From assembly GCA_035293805.1 (NCBI GenBank), contig DATGMD010000055.1:66655-130654 (forward strand): a stretch of 64,000 nucleotides of DNA. Direction: 5' to 3'. Numbering within the stretch: the stretch's first letter is position 1; every line of letters begins with the position of its first letter. The notes beneath the pieces are model-generated. The model saw only the letters and a program-made list of their open reading frames with translations. It searched no databases and had not been told where the DNA came from. This document shows, in pieces, positions 33,943 to 43,225 of the stretch. Origin of the DNA: JAJPHF01 sp035293805 (GTDB taxonomy: Bacteria; Chloroflexota; UBA6077; JAJPHF01). Position numbers and translations under genes: made by a program.

Positions 33943-35636
33943 CAGGGCGCTTCCGGGGCTCCGGCGGGGGGTGGCGGCGCGGGAGCGGCCGGGCTGGCGG
34001 CGGGCGCGCTGGGGAACGGGGCGGTCAGCCCGGCCGGCGACGGGGCGGCGAGCGGATCGGCGGGGCCGGCGAAGCGCTGGCGGCCGGCGACCCGGAAGAC
34101 GGGCGTACGACGGCGGCGGGCGAGGCCGGCGTCGAGCGTGGCCTCGGCGACGAGCTGGTAGAGGATGGCGTGCTGCTTGCCGGGGTCGCGGCGCAGCAGC
34201 CGCCCCAGCTTCTGCTCGACGGAGCGGCGGCGCTGCGAGCGCAGGCTGAGCATGACGGCCCAGCGGAGCGGCCCGATGCTCAGCCCCTCGCTGAGTACCT
34301 CGTTGCTGACGATGGCGCGCAGGCGGCCGGCGCGGAACTCTTGCAGGATCCAGTCGCGCTCGCGGACCGGCGTGGTGGCGACGATGGCAGGGATGCCGAA
34401 GCGGCGGGCGATCTCCAGCACGACGCGGTTCTCGCCGGCCCAGACCAGCCCCGGCTCGAGCGCGTGGCGACGCAGGAGGTAGCCGAGCGCCTCGAACTTC
34501 GCCTCGGGATGCTGGGCGAGCGTGCGGGCGCGGCGGTAGGCGAGCTGCGCGGCGCGGCCCTCGGTCGTCGTGGCGGCCAGGCGGAGGAAGGCCGCGTAGT
34601 CGCTCTCGCGCCAGGGCTGCAGGTGGTGCTCGGCCAGGAAGGCGCGGTAGATCGCCATGTCGGCGTCGTAGCGGGCCTGCTCCGCGGCCGACAGGCGCAC
34701 CTTCAACTCCTGCACGGTGTAGTCGCTGAGGAGCGTGCCGACGAAGGTGTCGAGGTCGGCGCGGTAGACGGTAGGGCCCACCAGCTCCTGAATCGTCGCC
34801 AGGGTCGCCTCCGAGGCGTCGAGGGTGGCGCTGAGGCCGAGGCGATAGGGGGCGCAGCTATAGAGTGCGGCGCGGGCGTGCCAGCCGGCGAGGTGGTGGA
34901 CCTCGTCGAGCACGAGGAAGGCCCAGCGGTCGCCCAGCCGCTCCAGGTGAATGGCGGCGGAGTCGTAGACGGCGACGGTCACGCGGTCGCTCGGGAGGTG
35001 GTGGCCGCCGCCGAGGAGGCCGATCTCGCCGCCGAGGGCGCGGCGTAGCTCCCAGTACCACTGCGTCATGAGCTGGATCGTTGGGACGCACACCAGCGCG
35101 GGCAAGGCGAGCTGGCGGAGGAGCGCGATGGCGAGGAGCGTCTTGCCGGTGCCGGTCGGCAGCTCGAAGCAGCCCCAGCGGTCGGGCACGGTGCCCTCGG
35201 CGGTCTTGCCGGTCCACCAGGCGCGCAGGGCGGCGCGCTGGGCGGGGTGCAGCGTCAGCGGTTCGGCGGGCGCCAGGTCGTCGAGGGGGTGCCAGCGGGC
35301 GACGCGGTCGCGCACGGTCTGGGCTGGGGGGGCGTCGGCCCCAGTTTCCCAGACCGGCCCGTCCTCGGCGACGCGGCCCGGCGGAACGGGCGGTACGGCG
35401 TCGGCGACGAGGCGGTCGAGCAGCGGCTGGAGGGTGCGGTAGCGCCAGGCCTCCGCGGTCCACAGCTCTAGCCGTGGGTCCCAGCGGAAGGGCGGGGGCA
35501 GGCGGGCCGGCGGCGCGAGGCCGCGGAGCAGCAGGTACCCGTCGCGGAAGAGCAGCTCGGGGTGGTGCGCCCGGGCGGGCGCGGTGCCGGAGGAATCCAC
35601 CCAATCGTCCCAATGCCCAGTCTCGGCCGCCGCCAC
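33942..35636 (-). CDS. XPB-like superfamily 2 DNA helicase
   Basis: This 564-residue SF2 helicase is of the XPB/Rad25 type. Motif I is ELPTGTGKTLLAIALL, motif II FLVLDEVHHLAGWHARA (DEVHH rather than DEAH), motif III GLSATLDA, and motif VI is LGRLLRRDPGK. A damage-recognition-like N-terminal part precedes the core, and the C-terminus is a Pro/Ala-rich tail. GTG 35636 is chosen because AGGGGG lies ahead and the conserved part begins there; longer readings overlap the divergent small gene. With the following Bax1 gene it forms a repair helicase-nuclease pair. Confidence 0.85.
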   Translation of the reverse strand: MAAAETGHWDDWVDSSGTAPARAHHPELLFRDGYLLLRGLAPPARLPPPFRWDPRLELWTAEAWRYRTLQPLLDRLVADAVPPVPPGRVAEDGPVWETGADAPPAQTVRDRVARWHPLDDLAPAEPLTLHPAQRAALRAWWTGKTAEGTVPDRWGCFELPTGTGKTLLAIALLRQLALPALVCVPTIQLMTQWYWELRRALGGEIGLLGGGHHLPSDRVTVAVYDSAAIHLERLGDRWAFLVLDEVHHLAGWHARAALYSCAPYRLGLSATLDASEATLATIQELVGPTVYRADLDTFVGTLLSDYTVQELKVRLSAAEQARYDADMAIYRAFLAEHHLQPWRESDYAAFLRLAATTTEGRAAQLAYRRARTLAQHPEAKFEALGYLLRRHALEPGLVWAGENRVVLEIARRFGIPAIVATTPVRERDWILQEFRAGRLRAIVSNEVLSEGLSIGPLRWAVMLSLRSQRRRSVEQKLGRLLRRDPGKQHAILYQLVAEATLDAGLARRRRTPVFRVAGRQRFAGPADPLAAPSPAGLTAPFPSAPAASPAAPAPPPPAGAPEAP

Positions 35637-35781
35637 GGCCAGCCCCCTATGATCGGCAGAAACGGGGGGTGCGAGCAAGAGGGCGGTTGACGCCCAGCGT
35701 AGCGCGGCAGCGGCCGTAGCCCGGCGAGCGGCTGGCACGGCGCGTGCACACGGAGGCGCAAGTTTGTGTGAGGAGGGCGGC

Positions 35782-35997
35782 ATGACGCCGGTAAGCGACC
35801 TGGAGTTCGACGTCATCAGCACGCTACAGAGCAAGTTGGAGGCGCTGGAGGTCTACGAGGCGTACCTGGAAGACTGCGAGGAGGCGGACGACGACGCGTG
35901 CCGGCAGCTCTTCCAGCAGATCCGCGACGACGACGAGCGGCACGCGGAGCGGCTCCGCGAGGCGCTGGCCCGCCTGATGGCGGAGGGCCGGCACTAG
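35782..35997 (+). CDS. Small acidic helical protein (ferritin-like helix pair?)
   Basis: A 71-residue protein with strongly acidic helices: LEFDVISTLQSKLEALEVYE and a second helix with ExxH-like spacing (DDDERHAERLREAL). The Glu and His spacing resembles half of a ferritin/rubrerythrin-like four-helix bundle, which would need dimerisation, but this is weak. ATG 35782 follows AGGAGGG. It is divergent from the XPB-Bax1 operon. Confidence 0.6.
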   Translation: MTPVSDLEFDVISTLQSKLEALEVYEAYLEDCEEADDDACRQLFQQIRDDDERHAERLREALARLMAEGRH

Positions 35998-36148
35998 GCG
36001 GGGCGCGGTATGGCGTTGCGAGCGGCGGGTGGGCAGGCAGCGCTTGCGACAATACTTCGCGGGCCGTTCGCGTGATGTGCCGTGGCGCGCGGGGGTGATG
36101 AGCAGGGCCTAGCCTCGATGGGCACTCGCGGTTGCGGCCCTGCGGGGC

Positions 36149-36177
36149 CGCGGGCGGGCATGAAACCCGCCCCTACG
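36149..36177. repeat. Dispersed hairpin repeat
   Basis: The unit GCGGGCGGGC, two or three bases, GAAACCCGCCCCTACG folds as GGGCGGG with CCCGCCC. A second copy with one base change is at 41998-42026, next to the REP-like core at 41964-41994. It ends next to the thpR stop codon. Confidence 0.75.
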
Positions 36178-36180
36178 CCA

Positions 36181-36819
36181 CTACGGCTCAGAGATGGCTT
36201 GGCTTCCGGGCAAGCGGCGCTCGGTCAGCGGATAAGCGCCGAGCGGCGTGTAGCGGGGGCCGCGGGGCGAGAGGTCGCTGCGGATGAGGTGGATGGCGTC
36301 CACGGTGCAGGGCGCCGGGGGCGGCGGCGCGGCAAGGGTGGGCAGGCGGCTGGCGAGGGCGCGGCCGGCGGCGGGCGCGGCGTCGCGGCGCGCGCGGCCC
36401 AGGGTTAGGTGGGGCACGAGCGGCTTTCCGTCGAAGGGGACGGCGCGCGCCGTGAGCGCGACGCACAGGGCGGTGTGGAGGGCAGGCAGCCGCTGAGCGG
36501 GGGCGCGCGCCTCGACCCACAGGACGCGCGGCACGGCGCCGCCGAAGTGTCCGAGCCGCCCCAGGCTCAGCGGGAAGGCCGGCTGGCCGGCGGCGGCGTC
36601 GGCGAGCGCGGCCTGGACGGTCGGCAGGGTGGCGGCTGGAAGCTCGCCGAGGAACACCAGCGTGAGGTGCATCAGGTCGGGGGCGACCCAGCGGGCGTAG
36701 CCGGGGGCGAGCCGCTCCAGCGCCTGCTCGCGGCCGGCCAGGTAGCGGCGCCACGCCTCGGGCAGGGTGATCGCCACGAACAGGCGCAGCCGGGCCGCCG
36801 GCTGGCTAGTGGCCGCCAT
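36181..36819 (-). CDS. thpR: RNA 2',3'-cyclic phosphodiesterase (ThpR/LigT family)
   Basis: The family opens 2',3'-cyclic phosphate ends of RNA and was first described as 2'-5' RNA ligase. The 212-residue protein has both catalytic HxTx motifs: HLTLVFLG near residue 51 and HLTLGRAR near 137, about 85 residues apart, with the N-terminal RLRLFVAITLP strand. The start is one of two ATGs (36819 or 36828), and the gene overlaps the stop region of the upstream 110-residue gene (ends 36806), so the two are co-translated. Confidence 0.9.
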   Translation of the reverse strand: MAATSQPAARLRLFVAITLPEAWRRYLAGREQALERLAPGYARWVAPDLMHLTLVFLGELPAATLPTVQAALADAAAGQPAFPLSLGRLGHFGGAVPRVLWVEARAPAQRLPALHTALCVALTARAVPFDGKPLVPHLTLGRARRDAAPAAGRALASRLPTLAAPPPPAPCTVDAIHLIRSDLSPRGPRYTPLGAYPLTERRLPGSQAISEP

Positions 36820-37138
36820 TGCCGCCATTGTGCGTCCCGTCGCCGTTGCCGCGGTCGCGCGCCGCGTCGTCGAACACGCCCAGCTCACGGCCGGTGTAGA
36901 CGGCGACCACGAAGTCCTCGCGGGGCACGCTGGCCGTCCACACCAGGTCCTCGTCTACCTGGGCGATGATGGCGGTGATCTCCTCCTCGGAGGGTTCCCG
37001 CTCGAACAGCAGCAGGCCGTAGACGTTGCTGTCGGTGAAGTGCAGCTCCAGGCGAGCCACTGGCTGCTCGCCATCGCTGAGCAGGTAAGCTTCCGAGGAA
37101 GCGGTACGATAGAGCCGATCGTAGCGCAAGTCGTCCAT
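36806..37138 (-). CDS. Hypothetical protein upstream of thpR
   Basis: A 110-residue protein starting at ATG 37138 after GGGGGAAAGC. It is a single alpha/beta domain of about 90 residues (YDRLYRTASSEAYLLSDGEQ, LELHFTDSNVYGLLLFERE, VVAVYTGRELG) and a Gly/Asn/His tail repeating GNGDG and GGNGGH. The tail might bind metal, but that is speculation. Function unknown; overlap with thpR suggests a shared transcript. Confidence 0.65.
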   Translation of the reverse strand: MDDLRYDRLYRTASSEAYLLSDGEQPVARLELHFTDSNVYGLLLFEREPSEEEITAIIAQVDEDLVWTASVPREDFVVAVYTGRELGVFDDAARDRGNGDGTHNGGNGGH

Positions 37139-37299
37139 GCTTTCCCCCTGGCGGTCGGCGGGTGGGTCGGCGCCTATCCCCCGGCGAGCGCACCGCCCGT
37201 ACTCGACGTAAGCGGTCGGCATCCCGTGGCTGGAGCGGCGGCGTCCGGGATCGCAGGTGGCCGCGGCGCGCGGCGATCCGGTGCGCGACGGCTCGGCGG

Positions 37300-37737
37300 G
37301 CGAGCCGGCGGGGAGGCCGGGGCGCACGGCCCGCCCGACGGTGGCCGTTGGTAGCACGCAGACCGCGACGGCCAGGCACGGCAGCAGCCGAAATGCGTTG
37401 TCCAGGCCGGCTAGCTGGCCCACCACACCGTCGAGCGTGGGCGCGGCGCGGCCGCCAAAGTCGGTGGCGGCGTTGAACACGCCAGAGGCGACGCGGCGGC
37501 CGACGCGCCGCGGGTCCACGTCCTCGGCCAGGCTGACGGTGTTGCCGACCAGGCCGACCGCATGCCAGACGGCGGCGAAGAGCAGGCCGGCGAGCAACGG
37601 GGCAGGCCGGTCCAGGCGATAGGGTTGCCGGCCTGCTCCAGGTAGGGCGACACCATGAACTGCAGGGAGCCGTCGGCCGGCGTGATGGCGACGACGGTGC
37701 CGTAGCTGGCGGCGGTGCCCAGGGACAGTCGGCGCAT
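37300..37737 (-). pseudogene. Decayed MFS transporter
   Basis: From 37737 the reverse strand reads an MFS-like start of a segment (TAASYGTVVAITPADGSLQF, then VSPYLEQAGNP) and shifts frame near 37615. The second frame continues with a helix (LLAGLLFAAVWHAVGLVGNT), then DVDPRRVGRRVASGVFNAAT, GQLAGLDNAFRLLPC and a last helix. Only the C-terminal half of an MFS protein is represented, with at least one frameshift. Confidence 0.55.
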
Positions 37738-37749
37738 ACGAGCGCGGGG

Positions 37750-39107
<1,358 letters not shown>

Positions 39108-39111
<4 letters not shown>

Positions 39112-40970
39112 GCGTGGCCGTTCCCTCCTGCGCGCCCGGCTCGCACCAGGCGCGCGCTGGTCGTGTCCTGCGCGGGGCCCGCGACGGCGAGGCCGCCGGC
39201 CCGCTGTAGGGCGGGGTCGTCGGGGGCGGGGGCGGGCGCCGGGCGGCTGGTCGCCGAGACGGGCCGCAGGCGCAAGGCGACCTGCACGGCGAGGCGGACC
39301 TCGGGGTCGTCGAGGTCGATGTTGCCGATCGCCTGGATGCGGGCCAGCCGGTAGAGCAGCGTGTTGCGGTGGAGGTGCAGCGCGTCGGCGGCGCGGACGT
39401 GGTTGCCGTGGTGGGCGAAGAAGCCTTCGAGGGTGCGGATCAGCTCCGTGCCGTGGCGCTCGTCGTAGCTGTCGAGCGCGCCCAGGAACTCCTCGTAGAA
39501 GGCGCGCAGCTCCGGCGAGCCGCGCAGGGGGAAGAGCAGGCGCCGGATGCCGAGGTCGCCGAAGTAGGTCGCGCAGCCGCCGCCCAGGAGCGCCTGACCG
39601 ATGAGCAGGGCTTCTGCCGCCTCGTGGTAGCTCGTGCTGAGGCCGGCGACGCCCGCGTAGGGGCGCCCGATGCCCACGGAGACGGCGGTGGCGGGCAGGC
39701 CAGCGGTGGCCTCGCGGCGCAGGGCGTCGGCCTCGGCGCGCAGCCGGGCGACGTCCGCGCCGGCCACGGGGAGGAAGACGGCGACGTGCTGCTCGTGCTG
39801 GCGCACGAGCGCGGCGCGCTGGCGAGCCTGCAGGGCGCGGCGCAAGGGGTCGAGCAGGCGCGGCCGGGGCTGTGCGGCGGCGGTCTGGCCCGCGGCGCCG
39901 TCGGCGGCGCGGGCGGGGCGCGGTGCGGCGCGCTCGTCGTCCAGGCCGAACACCAGCGCGACCTGGTCGTCTTCCAGGTCGTAGCCGAGGCCACGTGCCC
40001 GCGCGAACAGCTCGGCCTCCGAGGTGAAGCGGCCGGACAGCGCGGCCTCCAGCACGTCGGCCTGCAAGCGATACTCCGTCTCCGCGACGGCGCGCTGCTT
40101 GGCGATCTCCAGGGCGCAGACGACCGCGGCGGGGCCGAGGGTCAGATCGTCCAGCTCGTCGAAGGCCTCGGCCGGGCCGACGACCGAGAGAAAGCCGGCC
40201 ATCGTGCTCTTGAGCACAATCGGGAGCACGAGACGCACGAGCCCCGTCGTGCCGAGCGGCAAGCGCGTCGGCGTGAGGCGATGGGAGCGGAGGGCGTCGC
40301 GGCCGGGCCACGGCAGGTCGGCCGTGCGGGCGCGCAGCTCCGCGAGGACCGCATCGAGCGCCGGCAGCGCGGCCGGGACGGCGGCCGCTGGATCGGCGGG
40401 GGCGGCGGGGTCGGGGCGGCTGGCGTGTGGGGTCGCGGCCTCGTGGACGGCGCCGTACTCGTCCTCGATCACGACCAGCTTGGCCATCGTGTCGGCCAGC
40501 GCCTGGACGATGGCGCCCAGGCCGCGGTCTTCCAAGGCGATGCGGGTCAGGCGCTGGGCGGTCTCGTCGGCACGCTGGCGGAGCTGGGAGCGGCTATCGA
40601 CGATGAGGCCGACGACGGCGCGCTCCAGGTCGGCGGCGCGGCTGCCCGGCGGCGCGACGAGGAGGGGCAGCGCGGCGGCGTCGGCCGCGTCGATCAGGGC
40701 GGCTGGCGCCGGTTGCACGAGCAGCAGGCCGGCGGCGCGCGTGTCCACGAGCAGGTCGACGAGGCGGCGGGCGCCGTCGCCGGCGAGGGCGGCGGGCAGG
40801 ACGGCGAAGACGACGAGATCGCCTTCTTCCAGCGAGCCGGCGGCAAGGGGCCGCGTCCCGGCGACGCGCGCCCAGCCAACGCCGCGGTCGAGGCCCGCGG
40901 CGCCGGCGGCGACGCGAGTCTCGCTCGGGAGCGCCAGGCGCAACACCTCGGCAACCGACAGCTGACGCAC
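39108..40970 (-). CDS. PucR-family transcriptional regulator coupled to glnA
   Basis: A 620-residue regulator: N-terminal PucR ligand-binding domain (about 1-120, VRQLSVAEVLRLAL), a middle GAF-like or GGDEF-derived segment (about 165-400), and the C-terminal PucR HTH (GFFAHHGNHVRAADALHLHR plus NTLLYRLARIQ). PucR proteins typically sense purine-degradation or nitrogen signals. Here the stop codon overlaps the glnA start by four bases, so regulator and enzyme are co-translated. GTG 40970 is preferred because AGGAGA lies nine bases upstream; GTG 40991 has none. Confidence 0.87.
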
Positions 40971-41138
40971 GCGCGGCGATCTCCTGCGCACGGTATGTGC
41001 AGAGTATACGAGAGCCTACCAGGCCGGGCAAGGAACGGTCGCGGCTGGGGCGGGCGACCGAGCGCCGCGCGAGCCGGGTGGGGCTACAGGGGGTGGCGCA
41101 CGCGGGAGCCGGGAGCGGCGGCATTCGGGAGCACCTCC

Positions 41139-41168
41139 TTGGCATTCGCGTGCGGCGGATGGTACGCT
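41139..41168 (+). promoter_or_regulatory. Putative pyr operon promoter
   Basis: TTGGCA (41139-41144) and TACGCT (41163-41168) with 18-base spacing lie just ahead of the structured pyr leader. The match is moderate, but position fits a transcript that starts about eight bases before the first leader hairpin. Confidence 0.4.
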
Positions 41169-41175
41169 CTCCTGT

Positions 41176-41234
41176 GAGCGGAGGCGTCTCCGCTCGGCGC
41201 GCCTTTAAGCCGGTCCCGTGAGGCCGGGAAGGAG
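41176..41234 (+). promoter_or_regulatory. pyr leader: antiterminator arm and PyrR-binding loop
   Basis: The leader starts with a perfect hairpin GAGCGGAG-GCGT-CTCCGCTC (41176-41195). The PyrR-binding loop follows at 41202-41232: CCTTTAA, a CCGG stem, GTCCCGTGAGG and closing AAGG. It matches the known consensus (UUUAA, GUCC, GAGGC, GAAGG). GCGGAGGC (41178-41185) is complementary to GCCTCCGC of the terminator's left arm (41265-41272), giving an antiterminator. With UMP/UTP, PyrR should stabilise the loop and favour termination. Confidence 0.85.
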
Positions 41235-41264
41235 CAGGCATGGTCACGTGCGGGATCGACAGTA

Positions 41265-41306
41265 GCCTCCGCGCGGCTCCGAGAGCCGAGGCGCGGAGGC
41301 TTTTTT
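41265..41306 (+). terminator. pyr attenuator terminator
   Basis: GCCTCCGCGC (41265-41274) pairs with GCGCGGAGGC (41291-41300), with inner GGCTC/GAGCC pairs and loop CGA, followed by TTTTTT. It is a textbook intrinsic terminator 35 bases before pyrR, controlled by the leader elements upstream. Confidence 0.92.
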
Positions 41307-41340
41307 GTGCGAACTGGCTAGACCCCGGGGTGAGGCGCGC

Positions 41341-41886
41341 ATGAGCCAGGTGGCGGACGAGCGGGTGGTGATGGACGGCGAGGCCGTGCGGCGCGCGGTT
41401 GTGCGGCTAGGACATGAGATCCGGGAGCACGCGAACGACCGCGGGGCGCTGGTCCTGGTCGGGCTGCGGACGCGGGGGATCCCGCTGGCGGCGCGCTTGC
41501 AGCGGCAGCTGGAGGAGTTCACGGGGGAGCGGGTGGTGCTGGGCCGGCTCGACCCGAGCCTGTACCGGGACGATCTGGCGGTGGCGCGGCCGCGGCTGGA
41601 GCCGACGGACGTGCCGGTCGACCTGACGGGGCGGCGAGTGGTGCTGGTAGACGACGTGCTGTTCACCGGGCGGACGATCCGGGCGGCGCTGGACGCGCTG
41701 GTGGACCTGGGGCGGCCGGCGGCGGTGGAGCTGGCGGTGCTGGTGGACCGGGGCCACCGCGAGCTGCCGATTCGGGCCGACTACGTGGGCAAGAACCTGC
41801 CGACGAGCCGCCAGGAGCGCGTCAGCGTGCGGCTGCGGGAGGTCGACGGGCGGGATGAAGTGGTGCTCGTGCGGGCTGAGTGCTGA
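41341..41886 (+). CDS. pyrR: Bifunctional pyr regulator / uracil phosphoribosyltransferase
   Basis: PyrR binds pyr leader RNA when UMP/UTP is high and also has uracil phosphoribosyltransferase activity. The 181-residue protein has the PRPP loop VVLVDDVLFTGRTIRAAL (about 98-115) and the family's RGALVLVGLRTRGIPLA near residue 40. Basic residues used in RNA binding lie between. ATG 41341 is preferred to GTG-type starts inside the terminator T-tract. It is the first gene of the pyr operon and its RNA target is present just upstream. Confidence 0.96.
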   Translation: MSQVADERVVMDGEAVRRAVVRLGHEIREHANDRGALVLVGLRTRGIPLAARLQRQLEEFTGERVVLGRLDPSLYRDDLAVARPRLEPTDVPVDLTGRRVVLVDDVLFTGRTIRAALDALVDLGRPAAVELAVLVDRGHRELPIRADYVGKNLPTSRQERVSVRLREVDGRDEVVLVRAEC

Positions 41887-41963
41887 GTAGGGGAGTGGGA
41901 GTGCTCGGGACTGAGGGCTTAGGGAGTCGCCGTGTGGGTGAGTGTCAGCGGGGTCGGAGCTGC

Positions 41964-42026
41964 GGCAGTGGCGCTCGCAGTATTCCGCGCCACAGGCCGC
42001 GGGCGGGCGTGAAACCCGCCCCTACG
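41964..42026. repeat. REP-like core joined to hairpin repeat
   Basis: The region 41964-41994 is the reverse complement of the REP-like core seen at 25169-25199 and 25241-25271; 41998-42026 is a copy of the hairpin repeat at 36149-36177. They fill the pyrR-pyrB gap. Confidence 0.8.
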
Positions 42027-42235
42027 TCCTCCTGGCCGCTTGCACGTTCTGAAAGCGTTCTAAGCGGGCGAGCGGGATTGCTGCGCGTTGAGCGGAGGGG
42101 TTAGTGGCGCGACGGATCGAGGATAGGGTGTTGATGGCGGGTGTGGCGCGAGTACCCCAGGATACCGGTGCTCAAGCGCCGGTCAGGGCGCAGCAAGCAG
42201 CGCCCCTACAGGGGGTGGGACCAGGCAACCTGTCC

Positions 42236-43225
42236 ATGGCGGGCGCAGCGGTTACGAGCGACGCGCCGGTGAACAGCACTCGACACTCAGCGCTCAGCAC
42301 TCTGCACTTCGCGCGGCGGCACGTGCTGGACCTGGACGACTTCGCGGCGGACGAGATCGAGCACGTGCTGGCGACGGCCGACGCGATGAAAGAGGTGCTG
42401 GGGCGGAAGATCAAGCAGGTGCCGGCGCTGCGGGGCGTGACGGTGGTGACGCTGTTCTACGAGGCGAGCACGCGCACGCGCGTTTCGTTCGAGCTGGCGG
42501 CGAAGCACCTGGCGGCGGACGTGGTGAACGTGGCGGCGGCGTCGAGCAGCGTGACGAAAGGGGAGTCGCTGCTCGACACGGCGCACACGCTGCGGGCGTT
42601 GGGCGCGGACATCCTGGTGATGCGGCACGGCGAGGCAGGGGCGCCGTACCTGGTGGCCGAGCGGGCGAGCTGTCAGGTGATCAACGCGGGCGACGGCTGG
42701 CACGCGCACCCGACACAGGCGCTGCTGGACTTGTACACGCTGCGCGAGCGGCTGGGCGGGGTGGCGGGGCGGCGGATCGCGATCGTGGGCGACGTGCTGC
42801 ACAGCCGGGTGGCGCGGTCGGACGTGTGGGGGTTCACGCGGCTGGGCGCGAGCGTGGTGCTGTGCGGGCCGCCGACGCTGCTGCCGACGGGCGAGCTGCC
42901 GTGGCCGGTCGAGGTGGAGTACGACCTGGACCGCGCGCTCAGAGGCGCCGACGTGGTGATGGCGCTGCGGCTGCAGCGTGAGCGGCAGAGCGCGGGGCTG
43001 CTGCCGAGCCTGCGGGAGTACGTGCAGCTCTACGGGCTGACAGCCGAGCGGCTGGAGCGGGCGTGTCCCGGCGCGGTGGTGATGCACCCCGGGCCGATGA
43101 ACGAGGGGGTGGAGATCATGCCGGAGGTCGCGTACGGGGCGCGGTCGGCGATCGCCGAGCAGGTAACCAACGGGGTGGCGATTCGCATGGCACTGCTGTA
43201 CCTGCTGGGCGGAGGTGCCGCGTGA
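42236..43225 (+). CDS. pyrB: Aspartate carbamoyltransferase
   Basis: Catalyses carbamoyl phosphate plus aspartate to carbamoyl-aspartate, the first committed step of pyrimidine synthesis. Motifs: FYEASTRTRVSFELAAKHL (carbamoyl-phosphate site), the SSSVTKGES loop with Lys, HAHPTQALLDLYTL, and VVMHPGPMNEGVEI. The N-terminal 20-25 residues (NSTRHSALSTLHFARRH type) come from AGTGCTGAG-like repeat DNA that also precedes tilS, and the longer reading from 42104 adds a further repeat (42184-42211). The start is therefore uncertain; ATG 42236 is a guess. No pyrI is present. pyrC overlaps its stop (GTGA). Confidence 0.93.
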   Translation: MAGAAVTSDAPVNSTRHSALSTLHFARRHVLDLDDFAADEIEHVLATADAMKEVLGRKIKQVPALRGVTVVTLFYEASTRTRVSFELAAKHLAADVVNVAAASSSVTKGESLLDTAHTLRALGADILVMRHGEAGAPYLVAERASCQVINAGDGWHAHPTQALLDLYTLRERLGGVAGRRIAIVGDVLHSRVARSDVWGFTRLGASVVLCGPPTLLPTGELPWPVEVEYDLDRALRGADVVMALRLQRERQSAGLLPSLREYVQLYGLTAERLERACPGAVVMHPGPMNEGVEIMPEVAYGARSAIAEQVTNGVAIRMALLYLLGGGAA

